From contig NZ_JAATEN010000004.1 in the NCBI RefSeq assembly GCF_012034935.1, forward strand, positions 186,001 to 250,000: DNA of 64,000 bases, written 5' to 3'. The notes beneath the pieces were generated by a model, which had not been told where the DNA came from, did no database searches, and saw only the letters and a program-made list of their open reading frames with translations. Source of the stretch: Streptomyces zingiberis (lineage in GTDB: Bacteria; Actinomycetota; Actinomycetes; Streptomycetales; Streptomycetaceae). The translations under genes and the position numbers were made by a program. Numbering within the stretch: position 1 is the stretch's first letter; each line of letters starts with the position of its first letter. Below, one piece after another: positions 48,414 to 57,840 of this stretch.

Positions 48414-50633
48414 TCACACCACCACGGCGCGCTGCCACTCGGCCAGCCCCGGCAGCAGCCGCTCCGGGAGGACGGGCAGCTCACGGACGCGGATGCCGGT
48501 CGCGTGGTACACGGCGGAGGTGATCGCGGCCGCCGTGCCGACGATGCCGATCTCCCCGATGCCCTTGGCGCCCATCGGGTTGAGCCGGGAGTCCTCCTCG
48601 GGGAGCCAGTACGCCTGGACGTCCACCACGTCCGCGCAGCCCGCCACGTGGTAGGCCGCCAGGTCCTGCTCGGTGAAGTCGCCGAACTCCGGGTCCAGGG
48701 CGCTGTGTTCCGTCAGCCCCATGCCCAGCCCCATGATCATGCCCCCGACGAACTGGGAACGCGCCGTGCGCGGGTTGAGGATCCGGCCGGTGGCGAACAC
48801 CCCCAGCAGCCGCCGTACCCGGGTGGCGCCGGTGTCCATGTCGACGGCCACCTCGGCGAACTGGGCGCCGAAGGCGCGCCGCGCCCATGCATCGGAGACC
48901 GCCGCGATCTCCTCGGTGGTGTCGGCGCGGACCGTCAGTCCCGCTTCCGGCGGCGCGCCGCCGTGCTCGGCGAGCGCGTACAGCAGTTCGCGGCACGCCT
49001 GGTGCACCGCCCAGCCCCAGGAGGCGGTCCCGGTGGAGCCGCCCGCCACCGGCGCCGGGGGCAGGTCGCTGGCACCGATCTCGACGCGTACCCGGTCCAG
49101 CGGCGCGCCCAGCGCGTCGGCGGCGATCTGCGTCAGCACCGTACGGGCCCCGGTGCCGATGTCCGCGGCGGCGATCCGCACCCGGTAGCCGCCCCCCGGG
49201 GCGGCGTGCGCCTCGGCGACCGCCGGCTGGGCGAGCGCCGGATGGGTGGAGGACGCCACCCCCGTGCCGATCAGCAGCCGCCCCTCGGTACGGGTTCCCG
49301 GCCGGGGGTCGCGGCCCCACCAGCCGAACCGGTCGGCGCCCGAGCGCAGGCAGTCCGCCAGCCGGCGGCTGCTGTACGGCAGGCCCGAGTCCGGTTCCTC
49401 GGCGGTGTCGTTGCGCAGCCGCAGCTCCACCGGGTCCAGCTCGCAGGCGACGGCCAGTTCGTCCAGCGCCGATTCCAGGGCGAAGGCGCCGGGGCAGCCG
49501 CCGGGCGCCCGCATCCAGGACGGGGTGGCCACGTCGAGCCGTGTCACCCGGTGCGTCGTCCGGCTGTTCGGGACGGCGTAGAGATGGCGGCCCGGTGTGG
49601 CGGCCTGCTCGGTGTACTCCGCGACCGTGGAGCTGTAGGTGGTCACGGCGTGCTCCAGGGAGGTGAGGCGGCCCTCGCCGTCCGCGCCGAGACGCACCCG
49701 GTGCGCGGTGAACGGCCGGTGCCCGGTGAGCGACGGCAGCAGCATGCGGGGGAGGGCCAGGGTGACGGGGCGGCCGGTCTCGCGCGCCGCCAGCGCGGCC
49801 AGCACCACGTGCGGGCGCGGCGTGCCCTTGCTGCCGAAGCCGCCCCCGACGTGCTCGGAGACGACGGTGACCGACTCCTCGGCGAGGCCGAAGAGCGTGG
49901 CGAGGGTGCGGCCCACCACCGTCGTGCCCTGGCTCGAGTCGTACACCCGCAGCCGTCCGCCGCTCCAGCGGGCCGTGGCGGCGTGCGGCTCCAGCGGATG
50001 GTTGTGCAGCGGCGGGACGAGGTACTCCGCCTCCACCCGGAACCGCGCCTCCTCGTACGCCCGGTCCGGGTCGCCGTGGATCCGGTCCGTCGCCTCGCCG
50101 GCGTTGGCGGTGTCCGGCGCGTAGAGACCGGGGTGGTCGGGGCGGAACGCGGCGTCGTGCGGTTCGGCCTCGTACACCACGCGCACCGCGGCGGCGGCCG
50201 CGCGCGCGGCCTCCAGGGTCTCCGCGACGGCCAGCGCCACGCACTGCCCGCGGTGCGCCACCCGCGGTGACTGGAGGACGAGCAGCGTGGCGTCGTCCGC
50301 GTCGGTGAGCCGGGGCGCGTTCTCGTGGCTGAGGACCGCCACCACCCCCGGCCCGGCCAGCGCGGGCCCGGGGTCCACGGAGAGGATCCGGCCCCGGGCG
50401 ATCGTGGCGGGCACCGGCCAGGCGTAGGCGCGGTCCTCCAGGGGCACCTCGGCGGCGTGGTCCGCGGCGTAGCGGGCGGCGCCGGTGACCTTCTCCCGGC
50501 CCTCCAGCCGGATCACCGGCTCGCCGAGGGCCCCGGCGTGCCGGGCGCCCCCGCCGGCGCCGGGGGGTGGCCCGCCGCCGGGGGAGCAGTCGGGGGCGGG
50601 TCTCCGGGCGGGGCCGGACTCGGGGTCGGTCAT
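48414..50633 (-). CDS. molybdopterin-binding subunit of a xanthine dehydrogenase/PaoC-like aldehyde oxidoreductase
   Basis: 739 residues from ATG 50633-50631. EKVTGAARYAADH opens the domain, EHVGGGFGSKG and MRAPGGCPGAFALE bind the molybdenum cofactor, and the C-terminal catalytic Glu is in MGAKGIGEIGIVG. The size and order fit the PaoABC/YagTSR type, which oxidises aromatic aldehydes in the periplasm. A Pro/Gly-rich N-terminal extension carries no twin-arginine signal. The gene overlaps the FAD subunit by 4 nt (ATGA). It is the last gene of a three-gene operon. Confidence 0.92.
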   Translation of the reverse strand: MTDPESGPARRPAPDCSPGGGPPPGAGGGARHAGALGEPVIRLEGREKVTGAARYAADHAAEVPLEDRAYAWPVPATIARGRILSVDPGPALAGPGVVAVLSHENAPRLTDADDATLLVLQSPRVAHRGQCVALAVAETLEAARAAAAAVRVVYEAEPHDAAFRPDHPGLYAPDTANAGEATDRIHGDPDRAYEEARFRVEAEYLVPPLHNHPLEPHAATARWSGGRLRVYDSSQGTTVVGRTLATLFGLAEESVTVVSEHVGGGFGSKGTPRPHVVLAALAARETGRPVTLALPRMLLPSLTGHRPFTAHRVRLGADGEGRLTSLEHAVTTYSSTVAEYTEQAATPGRHLYAVPNSRTTHRVTRLDVATPSWMRAPGGCPGAFALESALDELAVACELDPVELRLRNDTAEEPDSGLPYSSRRLADCLRSGADRFGWWGRDPRPGTRTEGRLLIGTGVASSTHPALAQPAVAEAHAAPGGGYRVRIAAADIGTGARTVLTQIAADALGAPLDRVRVEIGASDLPPAPVAGGSTGTASWGWAVHQACRELLYALAEHGGAPPEAGLTVRADTTEEIAAVSDAWARRAFGAQFAEVAVDMDTGATRVRRLLGVFATGRILNPRTARSQFVGGMIMGLGMGLTEHSALDPEFGDFTEQDLAAYHVAGCADVVDVQAYWLPEEDSRLNPMGAKGIGEIGIVGTAAAITSAVYHATGIRVRELPVLPERLLPGLAEWQRAVVV

Positions 50634-51649
50634 GGCTCCTCCGGGGGCCGTTCACCGGCGCCGGGGGACCGGCCGGCGAGTTCCAGCAGGGTCCGCACCG
50701 TCAGCGCGCGCAGCAACGGCACCTTGAACGCGTTGTCCCGCAGCGGTTCCGCGGGGGCCAGCTCCGTGTCGACGGCGCGCGCGAACGCCTCGGCGGTGGC
50801 GGGCGACCCCAGCAGCCGGTCCTCCGCGGCCCGCGCCCGCCAGGGGCGGGCGGCCACCCCGCCGAACGCCAGCCGCACCCGGCGGACGAACCCCCGGTCC
50901 ACCTCCAGCGCCGCGGCGACGGACACCAGCGCGAAGGAGAACGCCGCCCGGTCCCGCGCCGAGCGGAACACCGAGCCGGCTGCCTCCGGCACCGGCCCCA
51001 GCTCCACATGGGTGATCAGGTCGCCGTGGTCCAGGACGGTGTCCCGCTCGGGCCGGTCGCCGGGCAGCCGGTGCAGGGCGGTGAGCGGCACGGTCCGGGT
51101 GCCCTCCGGGCCCCGCACCCGCACCGCGGCGTCCAGCGCCGTCAGCGCCACCGCCAGGTCGCCCGGGTGCGTCGCCACGCAGTGCGGCGAGGCGCCCAGC
51201 ACCGCGAGATGGCGGTGCGCGCCCTCCCGCGCCGGGCAGCCGGTGCCCGGTTCCCGCTTGTTGCAGGGCTTGCCCGGGTCCTGGAAGTAGGGGCAGCGGG
51301 TGCGCTGGAGCAGATTGCCGCCCACCGTCGCCGCGTTGCGCAGCTGGCCCGAGGCCCCGGCCAGCAGCGCCTGCGCGATCGCCGGACAGCGGTCGAGCAC
51401 CGCCGGGTGGGCGGCCAGTTCGGCGCCCCGCACGGCGGCACCGATCAGCAGTCCGCCGCCGGGGAGGTCCTCCACCGCCGTGTGCGGCAGCGCCGTGACG
51501 TCGACGAGCAGCTCCGGGCGCTCCACGCCCAGTTTCATCAGGTCCACGAGATTGGTGCCGCCGCCCAGGTAGCGGGCGCCGGGGGAGGAGGCCAGCGTGG
51601 CCACCGCGGCCTCGGCCCCGGTGGCGCGCTGGTAGCGGAACGGCCTCAC
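50630..51649 (-). CDS. FAD-binding subunit of the molybdenum hydroxylase (PaoB-like)
   Basis: 339 residues from GTG 51649-51647. FAD contacts are GARYLGGGTNLVDLM and GQLRNAATVGGNLLQRTRC. Four cysteines (C119, C129, C138, C157) lie in RCPYFQDPGKPCNKREPGTGC-like spacing and HCVATH. This matches the extra [4Fe-4S] cluster known in PaoB and 4-hydroxybenzoyl-CoA reductase relatives. It passes electrons from the 2Fe-2S subunit to FAD. Overlaps both neighbours by 4 nt. Confidence 0.92.
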   Translation of the reverse strand: MRPFRYQRATGAEAAVATLASSPGARYLGGGTNLVDLMKLGVERPELLVDVTALPHTAVEDLPGGGLLIGAAVRGAELAAHPAVLDRCPAIAQALLAGASGQLRNAATVGGNLLQRTRCPYFQDPGKPCNKREPGTGCPAREGAHRHLAVLGASPHCVATHPGDLAVALTALDAAVRVRGPEGTRTVPLTALHRLPGDRPERDTVLDHGDLITHVELGPVPEAAGSVFRSARDRAAFSFALVSVAAALEVDRGFVRRVRLAFGGVAARPWRARAAEDRLLGSPATAEAFARAVDTELAPAEPLRDNAFKVPLLRALTVRTLLELAGRSPGAGERPPEEP

Positions 51650-52212
51650 CAGGCACCGCCCTCGCGGTCGCCGGGAGCGGTGCCGGTGTGCGCCACGTCG
51701 GCGACGGCGCGGACGATGCCGGGGTAGGCGCCGCAGCGGCAGAGGTTGCCGCTCATCCGCTCGCGGATCTCCTCGTCGGACGCCACGACCGGCAATCCGG
51801 GCGGATGGCCCTCACCGGTGACCGCCGACGGCCGGCCCGCGGCCAGCTCGCGCAGCGCGCCGGCGGCCGAACAGAGCTGCCCGGGGGTGCAGTATCCGCA
51901 CTGGAAGGCGTCCCGCTCCAGGAAGGCCGACTGCAAGGGGTGGAGCCCGCCGTCCCCGGCCAGCCCCTCCACGGTGGTGATCTCCGCGCCGTCACAGGCC
52001 ACGGCGAGCAGCAGGCAGGAGTTCATCCGCACCCCGTCGACGAGCACGGTGCACGCCCCGCACTGACCGTGGTCGCAGCCCTTCTTGGCCCCCGTCAGCC
52101 CCAGCTGTTCCCGCACCGTGTCCAGCACGGTGGCGCGGGTGTCGAGCCGCAGCTCGTGAGGGGCCCCGTTGACGCGGAGGGCGGCGGTGGCGGTGTGTAC
52201 GGGTGCGGTCAT
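51646..52212 (-). CDS. [2Fe-2S] subunit of the molybdenum hydroxylase (PaoA-like)
   Basis: 188 residues from ATG 52212-52210. The plant-ferredoxin-type cluster is GCDHGQCGACTVLVDG with a later Cys in MNSCLLL. The second cluster is FQCGYCTPGQLC and GNLCRCGAYPGI. No twin-arginine leader is visible, whereas E. coli PaoA has one, so this complex is probably cytoplasmic. It is the first gene of the operon; the molybdenum-cofactor chaperone (PaoD/MocA type) often seen with such operons is absent here. Confidence 0.94.
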   Translation of the reverse strand: MTAPVHTATAALRVNGAPHELRLDTRATVLDTVREQLGLTGAKKGCDHGQCGACTVLVDGVRMNSCLLLAVACDGAEITTVEGLAGDGGLHPLQSAFLERDAFQCGYCTPGQLCSAAGALRELAAGRPSAVTGEGHPPGLPVVASDEEIRERMSGNLCRCGAYPGIVRAVADVAHTGTAPGDREGGAW

Positions 52213-52294
52213 GGCGGGCGTCTCCCGGTCCCGGCTGGACGGACAGAGTGTCGTTAACCCGTGCCGCCCGGGATCAAACGGACGCCGCCCCCGG

Positions 52295-53320
52295 TCACCC
52301 GGCGGGCGGGCGCCGGGTGCGGGTCCACTCCACGAGCCCGTCCGCCGTCCAGGTGGTGACGGTCCGCGCCGCCTCCACCCCGCACTCCTCCGCCCGGGCG
52401 CAGCCGTAGGGCTGCCAGTCGAGCTGGCCGGGGGCGTGCGCGTCGGTGTCGACGGAGAACAGCGTCCCCGCGGCCACCGCCTCCCGCAGCAGCGCGCGCG
52501 GCGGGTCCAGCCGCTCCGGCCGGCAGTTGACCTCCACCGCGGTGCCGGACTCCGCGCAGGCCGCGAAGACCTCCGCGGCGTCGAACCGCGAGGGCGGGCG
52601 GCCCCGGCCGGACAGCAGCCTCCCCGTGCAGTGACCGAGCACGTCCACCAGCGGGTCGCGCACCGCGCGGACCAGGCGCCGGGTCATCGCCCGCTCCTCC
52701 ATCCCGAGCTTGGAGTGGACGGAGGCGACCACCACGTCCAGCCGGTCCAGCAGCTCCGGCTCCTGGTCCAGCGAACCGTCCGGGAGGATGTCCACCTCGA
52801 TGCCGGTGAGCAGCCGGAACGGCGCCACCCGGGCGTTGATCTCGGCGACCGTCTCCAGCTGCTCGCGCAGCCGCTCCGCCGACAGGCCGCGGGCGACGGT
52901 GAGCCGCGGCGAGTGGTCGGTGAGCACCGCCCACTCGTGGCCCAGCGCCGCCGCCGTCAGCGCCATCTCCTCGATGGGGCTGCCGCCGTCCGACCAGTCC
53001 GAGTGGAGATGGCAGTCACCGCGCAGCGCCGCGCGCAGCGCCTCACCGCCCTCGGCGAGGGGTACCGCGGCCTGCGCCTCCAGCCGCCCCAGATAGCCGG
53101 GCACCTCACCGTCCAGTGCCTGCCGCACGACCTGCGCGGTCTTCGGCCCGATCCCCTTCACCGACTCCAGCGAGCCGTCCGCCGCGCGCCGCGCCACCTC
53201 CTCCGGCTCCAGCGCCGCGACGGTGGCCGAGGCCGTGCGGAAGGCGCGCACCCGGTAGGTGGGCGCCTGCGCGCGCTCCAGCAGAAAGGCGATCCGGTCC
53301 AGCGCCGCCACCGGTTCCAT
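52295..53320 (-). CDS. PHP-domain phosphoesterase with helix-hairpin-helix N terminus (PolX C-terminal-like)
   Basis: 341 residues from ATG 53320-53318 (AAGGAG upstream). Residues 1-60 form a helix-hairpin-helix DNA-binding module (VKGIGPKTAQVVRQAL). The PHP metal ligands follow: GDCHLHSDWSDGG, AVLTDHSP, GIEVDILPDG, VVASVHSKL, DVLGHCTGR and SVDTDAHAPGQL. This matches the PHP part of bacterial X-family polymerases but lacks the polymerase domain. It likely acts as a 3'-5' exonuclease or phosphoesterase on DNA. Confidence 0.88.
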   Translation of the reverse strand: MEPVAALDRIAFLLERAQAPTYRVRAFRTASATVAALEPEEVARRAADGSLESVKGIGPKTAQVVRQALDGEVPGYLGRLEAQAAVPLAEGGEALRAALRGDCHLHSDWSDGGSPIEEMALTAAALGHEWAVLTDHSPRLTVARGLSAERLREQLETVAEINARVAPFRLLTGIEVDILPDGSLDQEPELLDRLDVVVASVHSKLGMEERAMTRRLVRAVRDPLVDVLGHCTGRLLSGRGRPPSRFDAAEVFAACAESGTAVEVNCRPERLDPPRALLREAVAAGTLFSVDTDAHAPGQLDWQPYGCARAEECGVEAARTVTTWTADGLVEWTRTRRPPAG

Positions 53321-53584
53321 GTGCCGTGCTCCTTCCGTGCCGTGCCGTGCCGTGGTGTGGCTTGCTTGCCGTGTGGCTTTGCGCCCGCGCCGAGCCGTGC
53401 GGCGCGCCCTCGTCCGCCGGCCGCACGTCCCCACCGGCGCCCGGCCGCCGCCCCGGTGAGCGGCCGCCCGCCGTCCCCGTCCCGTCCACCGTCGCGCACC
53501 CGGCGCCGCCGCGCGCGCCGGGGATTGCCCGGCCGCGCCCGGGGCACACGCTGTTCCGCCCATGACGCGCGCGGAGGAAGCGCG

Positions 53585-54166
53585 GTGACGAACGGACCGG
53601 ACGGCAGGGACATGGCCAGCGGCAGCGAGAAGCGGAAGACGGCCCTCGTGGTCGTCGACATGGTGAACACCTACGACCACAAGGACGCCGAGCAGCTGAT
53701 CCCCTCGGTGCGGGAGGCGCTCCCCGCGATGAGCCGCCTGATCGGGCGCGCCCGCGAGGAGGGTGTCGACGTCATCTACGTCAACGACAACTTCGGCCGC
53801 TGGCGCTCGCACCGGGGGGAACTCCTGGACCTGGCGATGGCCGGGGAGCACCGGGACCTGGTGGAGTCCGTCCGCCCCGACGACGACTCACTGTTCGTGC
53901 TGAAGGCACGGCACTCGATCTTCTACGAGACCCCGCTGGAGTATCTGCTCTCGCAGTACGGCGTGGGCCGGATCGTGCTCTGCGGCCAGGTCACCGAGCA
54001 GTGCATCCTCTACTCCGCGCTCGACGCCCACATCCGCCACCTGACCGTGGCCGTCCCGCGGGACGCCGTCGCCCACATCCACGCCGACCTCGCCGACGCG
54101 GCGCTGCGGATGATGGAGCGCAACATGGGAGCGGAGGTCTGCGCGGCGGACGCGGTCGGTTTCTGA
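53585..54166 (+). CDS. isochorismatase-like cysteine hydrolase
   Basis: 193 residues from GTG 53585 (GGAGGAAGC 7 nt upstream); ATG 53612 is an alternative. The Asp-Lys-Cys catalytic triad is in LVVVDMVNTYDH, VLKARHSIF and QVTEQCILYSALDA. The family includes nicotinamidases, ureidoacrylate and isochorismate hydrolases; nothing in the neighbourhood identifies the substrate. Transcribed alone, divergent from the PHP gene. Confidence 0.92.
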   Translation: MTNGPDGRDMASGSEKRKTALVVVDMVNTYDHKDAEQLIPSVREALPAMSRLIGRAREEGVDVIYVNDNFGRWRSHRGELLDLAMAGEHRDLVESVRPDDDSLFVLKARHSIFYETPLEYLLSQYGVGRIVLCGQVTEQCILYSALDAHIRHLTVAVPRDAVAHIHADLADAALRMMERNMGAEVCAADAVGF

Positions 54167-54480
54167 ACCGGCGGGCCGCGGAACCCGGCCGCCCGGCCCC
54201 GCGCGCCGTGTCCCGCCCCGTGGGGGACCGCCGCCCGGTTCACCCCGCCGGCCGGGGAGGACGGGTGGCGCGACGACGGCGGGGTTGACGCGGGCGCGCG
54301 GGAGGCCCACATTCGTGGGGGTCCGCGGTGGAGCGCTCCCACGCGGGCGGCCCGCCGCTGTCCCCCTTCCCGGTTCCGGGTTCCGGTTTCCTGCGGTACG
54401 GAGGTCACGGCGGCCGCCGGCCCGGGCGCGCCGACGGCGGAGCCACCTCTTCCTCGCCCCCACCAGCGGAGGACGGCCCC
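54167..54480. other. non-coding stretch
   Basis: 314 bp before the CE2-like esterase gene, very GC-rich, no supported gene. GGAGGACGG at 54470-54478 is the ribosome site of the next gene. Confidence 0.35.
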
Positions 54481-55596
54481 ATGCCGACACGTCACCCCCT
54501 GTCCCGCCGGGCGCTGGTCACGGCCGCCGCGGCCGGAGCCGCCGCGGCCGTCGCCGCCCCCGCCCGGGCCTCCGCCCCGCGGCCGCGCTTCCACACGGTG
54601 GGCCGGGTGCGGGAGAGCGCCGACGGGACCGTGCGGTACAGCTGGCCGGGGATCTCCTTCGAGGGCCGGTTCCGCGGTACGGGCGTCGGCCTCGTCCTGG
54701 ACGACGCGGTCAACGACTACGACGTCCGGATCGACGGAGCGCTCGCCGCCACCCTGGTGACCCCGGGCCGTACCGTCTCCCGGATCGGCGGCCTGCCCGA
54801 CGCCGAGCACACCGTGCGCCTGGTCAAGCGGACCGAGAGCGCCTGGGCCGAGGGCCGTTTCGGTGGTTTCGTGCCGGCGCCCGGGGGCGCGGTCCTCGCC
54901 CCGCCCGCACCGCGGCGCCGCCAGATCGAGTTCATCGGTGACTCCTACACCGCCGGCTACGGCAACGTCTCCGGTACCCGTGACTGCTCGGGCAACGGCG
55001 GGGTCGACCGCAACAGCAACGCCGACCTCACCTTCGGCGCCCTCACCGCCCGCGCCCACGGCGCCGACCACCAGCTCAACGCCTACTCCGGGCTCGGCAT
55101 GGTCCGCAACTACGCCGGCGGGCGCCCCGAGGCCGACTTCCGCACCTTCTACGGGCGCGCCCTGCTCCACGTCGACGGCGACGTCTGGCGGCCCCCGCCC
55201 ACCTGGCGGCCCCAGGTCGTGGTGGTCGGCCTGGGCATCAACGACTTCTCCACCCCGCTCGGGCCCGGCGAACGCTGGTCCACCGCGGACGCCCTGGCCG
55301 CCGACTACGAGACCGCCTACCACGGCTTCCTCGACCTGCTGCGCGCCCGGTACGGCTCGGAGACGTTCCTCGTGGTGAGCGCCACCCCCGCCGGGGACGG
55401 CGCCCTCTTCGCGCAGGTCACCCGGAGCGTGGTCGAGCGGCGCGCCCTCCAGGGCGACCGGCGCGTCAGCCACTGGTACTACGACGACCCGGCACTGGAC
55501 CGTCTCGGCTGCGACTGGCACCCGTCCACGGCCGATCACCGGATCATCTCCGGCCATCTCGACGCCCACCTGGCCGGGCTGCCGCTGGGCTGGTGA
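54481..55596 (+). CDS. exported SGNH/GDSL esterase, CE2-like carbohydrate deacetylase
   Basis: 371 residues from ATG 54481. The N terminus LSRRALVTAAAAGAAAAVAA has a twin-arginine-type leader. Residues about 40-150 form the CE2 beta-sandwich domain (TVRYSWPGISFEGRFRG). The SGNH block I is IEFIGDSYTAGYGN with nucleophile Ser, block III is VVVGLGINDFSTP, and the C-terminal Asp/His pair is in CDWHPSTADH. CE2 enzymes remove acetyl groups from xylan or mannan oligosaccharides. Convergent with the VOC gene. Confidence 0.88.
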   Translation: MPTRHPLSRRALVTAAAAGAAAAVAAPARASAPRPRFHTVGRVRESADGTVRYSWPGISFEGRFRGTGVGLVLDDAVNDYDVRIDGALAATLVTPGRTVSRIGGLPDAEHTVRLVKRTESAWAEGRFGGFVPAPGGAVLAPPAPRRRQIEFIGDSYTAGYGNVSGTRDCSGNGGVDRNSNADLTFGALTARAHGADHQLNAYSGLGMVRNYAGGRPEADFRTFYGRALLHVDGDVWRPPPTWRPQVVVVGLGINDFSTPLGPGERWSTADALAADYETAYHGFLDLLRARYGSETFLVVSATPAGDGALFAQVTRSVVERRALQGDRRVSHWYYDDPALDRLGCDWHPSTADHRIISGHLDAHLAGLPLGW

Positions 55597-55658
55597 TCCG
55601 CGCGGTCCCTCTCGCGTGGGCGCGCCCGCGGGCCGGCGGCCCGGCCAGGTGCGGGGGC

Positions 55659-55677
55659 GAGGCGGTGACGCCGCCTC
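55659..55677 (+). terminator. terminator hairpin after the CE2-like gene
   Basis: Arms GAGGCGG (55659-55665) and CCGCCTC (55671-55677) with a 5-nt loop, 63 nt after the stop and between convergent genes. Confidence 0.5.
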
Positions 55678-55769
55678 CCCGTCTCCCCGCCGGCCGGCCG
55701 CACCGCCGGGCCGCGCCGGTTCTCCGCCGTCCCGGCCGGGGTGCCCGCCCCGGCCCGTTCGCGTAGGGC

Positions 55770-56552
55770 TCAGTCCGGGTCGGAGGTCAGGGTGAACAGC
55801 CCGCCCTGGGAGTCCCGTACCTTCGCCCGCAGGCCGTGCTCCGACTCCTCCGGCGGCACCACGACCTCGCCGCCCGCAGCCACGGCCCGCTCCACCGCCG
55901 CGTTCACGTCCACCGCGCAGAAGTGCACATGCCAGCGCGGCCGGATCCGCGGATCCGGCGCCTCCTCCAGCGCGCCTCCGCGGAGCCCGCCCACCGGGCG
56001 GCCCTCCACCCGCAGCAGCACTTCCTCGTTGACGTACCGGACCTCGCAGCGCTCGGGCGGCTCGGTGTCCCAGCCCAGCGTCTCGCTGTAGAAGATGGTC
56101 GCCGCGAAGACGTCCCGGGTGCGCAGTTCCAGCCAGGCCGGGAAGCCCGGCCCGCGCCGCACCGGCCATTTCGGCTCGGTGACGCCCTCCCAGATCCCGA
56201 ACGGCGCCCCCGTGGGGTCCGCCGCCCACGCGACCCGCCCCGGCCCGAACTCGATCGGGCCCACCGCCACCGTCGCCCCCCGCTCCCGGATCCGGTCCGC
56301 CGCCCGGTCGGCGCTCGACACGGCGAAGTACGGCGACCAGGCGACGGGAAACCCCATGGTCCGCGCCAGCGCGCCGACCCCCGCGACGGGCACGCCCCCG
56401 AGGTGCGCCACCCGGTACTCCCGGCGGTGGAAGCCCGGCTTGTACTCCCAGCCGAGTACGCGGCCGTAGAAGTCCATCGCCTCCTGGAGATCAGCGGTGA
56501 TCAGGCTCACCCAGCACGGTGCGCCCTGGACCACGGGGTTCGCTGCCGGCAT
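55770..56552 (-). CDS. VOC superfamily protein with two glyoxalase-like domains
   Basis: 260 residues from ATG 56552-56550; a longer frame lacks a ribosome site. Two tandem betaalphabetabetabeta modules are seen: VSLITADLQEAMDFYGRVLG with WEYKPG at the N terminus, and LELRTRDVFAATIFYSETLG with WDTEPP in the second half. Such proteins are glyoxalase/bleomycin-resistance relatives used for small-molecule binding or hydrolysis (for example CFP32/hydroxylase types). The substrate is unknown. Confidence 0.88.
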   Translation of the reverse strand: MPAANPVVQGAPCWVSLITADLQEAMDFYGRVLGWEYKPGFHRREYRVAHLGGVPVAGVGALARTMGFPVAWSPYFAVSSADRAADRIRERGATVAVGPIEFGPGRVAWAADPTGAPFGIWEGVTEPKWPVRRGPGFPAWLELRTRDVFAATIFYSETLGWDTEPPERCEVRYVNEEVLLRVEGRPVGGLRGGALEEAPDPRIRPRWHVHFCAVDVNAAVERAVAAGGEVVVPPEESEHGLRAKVRDSQGGLFTLTSDPD

Positions 56553-56741
56553 CCGGTCCGCCTCGCTCTCTGGCCGCCCCGGGGGCGGGGACCCCGCCAC
56601 TGCCCTGCCACGACCTGTCACTGTGTCATCACCCGCCGTGCGCGGGGGGTGCGACGCACCCGGCCCGTCCCGTCCGTTCCCCGGTCCGCCGCGCCACCGG
56701 CCCGCCGGGCCGGCCCGGTGTCCCCGAGCCGGCCCCGTGGC

Positions 56742-57746
56742 TCACCGCCGGGCCCGGCTCGGCTGCACCCTGCGGGGCTCGCCGGGCGCCTTGGGGTGCT
56801 CCGGCGGGTACGGCAGGTCCTCCAGGCCGTGCTCGCGCTCGTCCCGGTCGGCCAGGTCGAGGGCGGCGTCCAGCCGGCCGGGGTGCTCGTCCATCTCCGC
56901 GTGGACGTCCCCCAGGTCGGCGAAGCGGACCGGCATGGTGGCCAGGTCGAAGTCCTCGGGCCGGGCGTCGGGGACCTCCTCCCAGCGGAGCGGGGCCGAC
57001 ACGGGCGCGTGCGGGCGGGGGCGGACCGAGTAGGCGCTCGCGATGGTGCGGTCCCGCGCGGTCTGGTTGTAGTCGACGAAGACCTTCGCGCCGCGCTCCT
57101 CCTTCCACCAGGCGGTGGTGATCCGCTGCGGCGCGCGCCGCTCCAGTTCCCGGGCTACGGCGATGGCGGCCCGCCGCACCTGCGGGAACGTCCACCGCGG
57201 CTCGATGGGGACGAAGACGTGCAGGCCCCGCCCGCCGGAGGTCTTCGGCCAGCCCCGGAGCCCCAGCCCGTCCAGCACGTCACGCAGTTCCAGGGCCGCG
57301 CGCACCGCGTCCCGGTAGCCGGTGCCCGGCTGCGGGTCGAGGTCGATCCGCAGCTCGTCCGGGTGTTCGGTGTCGCCGCGCCGCACCGGCCACGGGTGGA
57401 AGGTGAGGCAGCCCAGGTTCGCCGCCCACAGCACGGCGGCGGGCTCGGTGGGGCAGATCTCGTCCGCGTGCCGGCCGCTGGGGAAGGAGATCCGGCCGGT
57501 GGGGATCCACTCCGGGAGGTTCGCCGGGGCCCGCTTCTGGAAGAAGGACTCGCCCGTCACCCCGTCGGGGTAGCGCTCCAGGGTGGTGGGGCGGTTCCGC
57601 AGCGCGCGGATGATGCCGTCGCCGACCGCCAGGTAGTAGCGGGCGACGTCGAGCTTGGTGAAGCCGCGCTCCGGGAAGTAGACCTTCTGCGGGTTGGAGA
57701 GCGGCACGACCCGGCCGCCGACCGTGAGCTGCGCCGTCTCTGCCAT
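56742..57746 (-). CDS. LigD-type NHEJ DNA polymerase/primase domain protein
   Basis: 334 residues from ATG 57746-57744. It is a stand-alone polymerase domain: LSNPQKVYFPERGFTKLDVARYY at the N terminus, the catalytic Asp pair in LRIDLDPQPG, the TSGGRGLHVFVPI phosphate-binding region and a third acidic residue in AKVFVDYNQT. It adds ribo- or deoxynucleotides at broken ends during non-homologous end joining. The matching ATP-dependent ligase is encoded divergently 310 bp away. No ku gene is in the window. Confidence 0.93.
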   Translation of the reverse strand: MAETAQLTVGGRVVPLSNPQKVYFPERGFTKLDVARYYLAVGDGIIRALRNRPTTLERYPDGVTGESFFQKRAPANLPEWIPTGRISFPSGRHADEICPTEPAAVLWAANLGCLTFHPWPVRRGDTEHPDELRIDLDPQPGTGYRDAVRAALELRDVLDGLGLRGWPKTSGGRGLHVFVPIEPRWTFPQVRRAAIAVARELERRAPQRITTAWWKEERGAKVFVDYNQTARDRTIASAYSVRPRPHAPVSAPLRWEEVPDARPEDFDLATMPVRFADLGDVHAEMDEHPGRLDAALDLADRDEREHGLEDLPYPPEHPKAPGEPRRVQPSRARR

Positions 57747-57840
57747 GGCGCCACCGTAGGCCGCGGCGGGCCGGAGCGCCTCCCGGCGGCGTCCGCCCCG
57801 GTGCACCGCGCCCCGTTGGGCGTGGCCGGAGGCGGGACGC

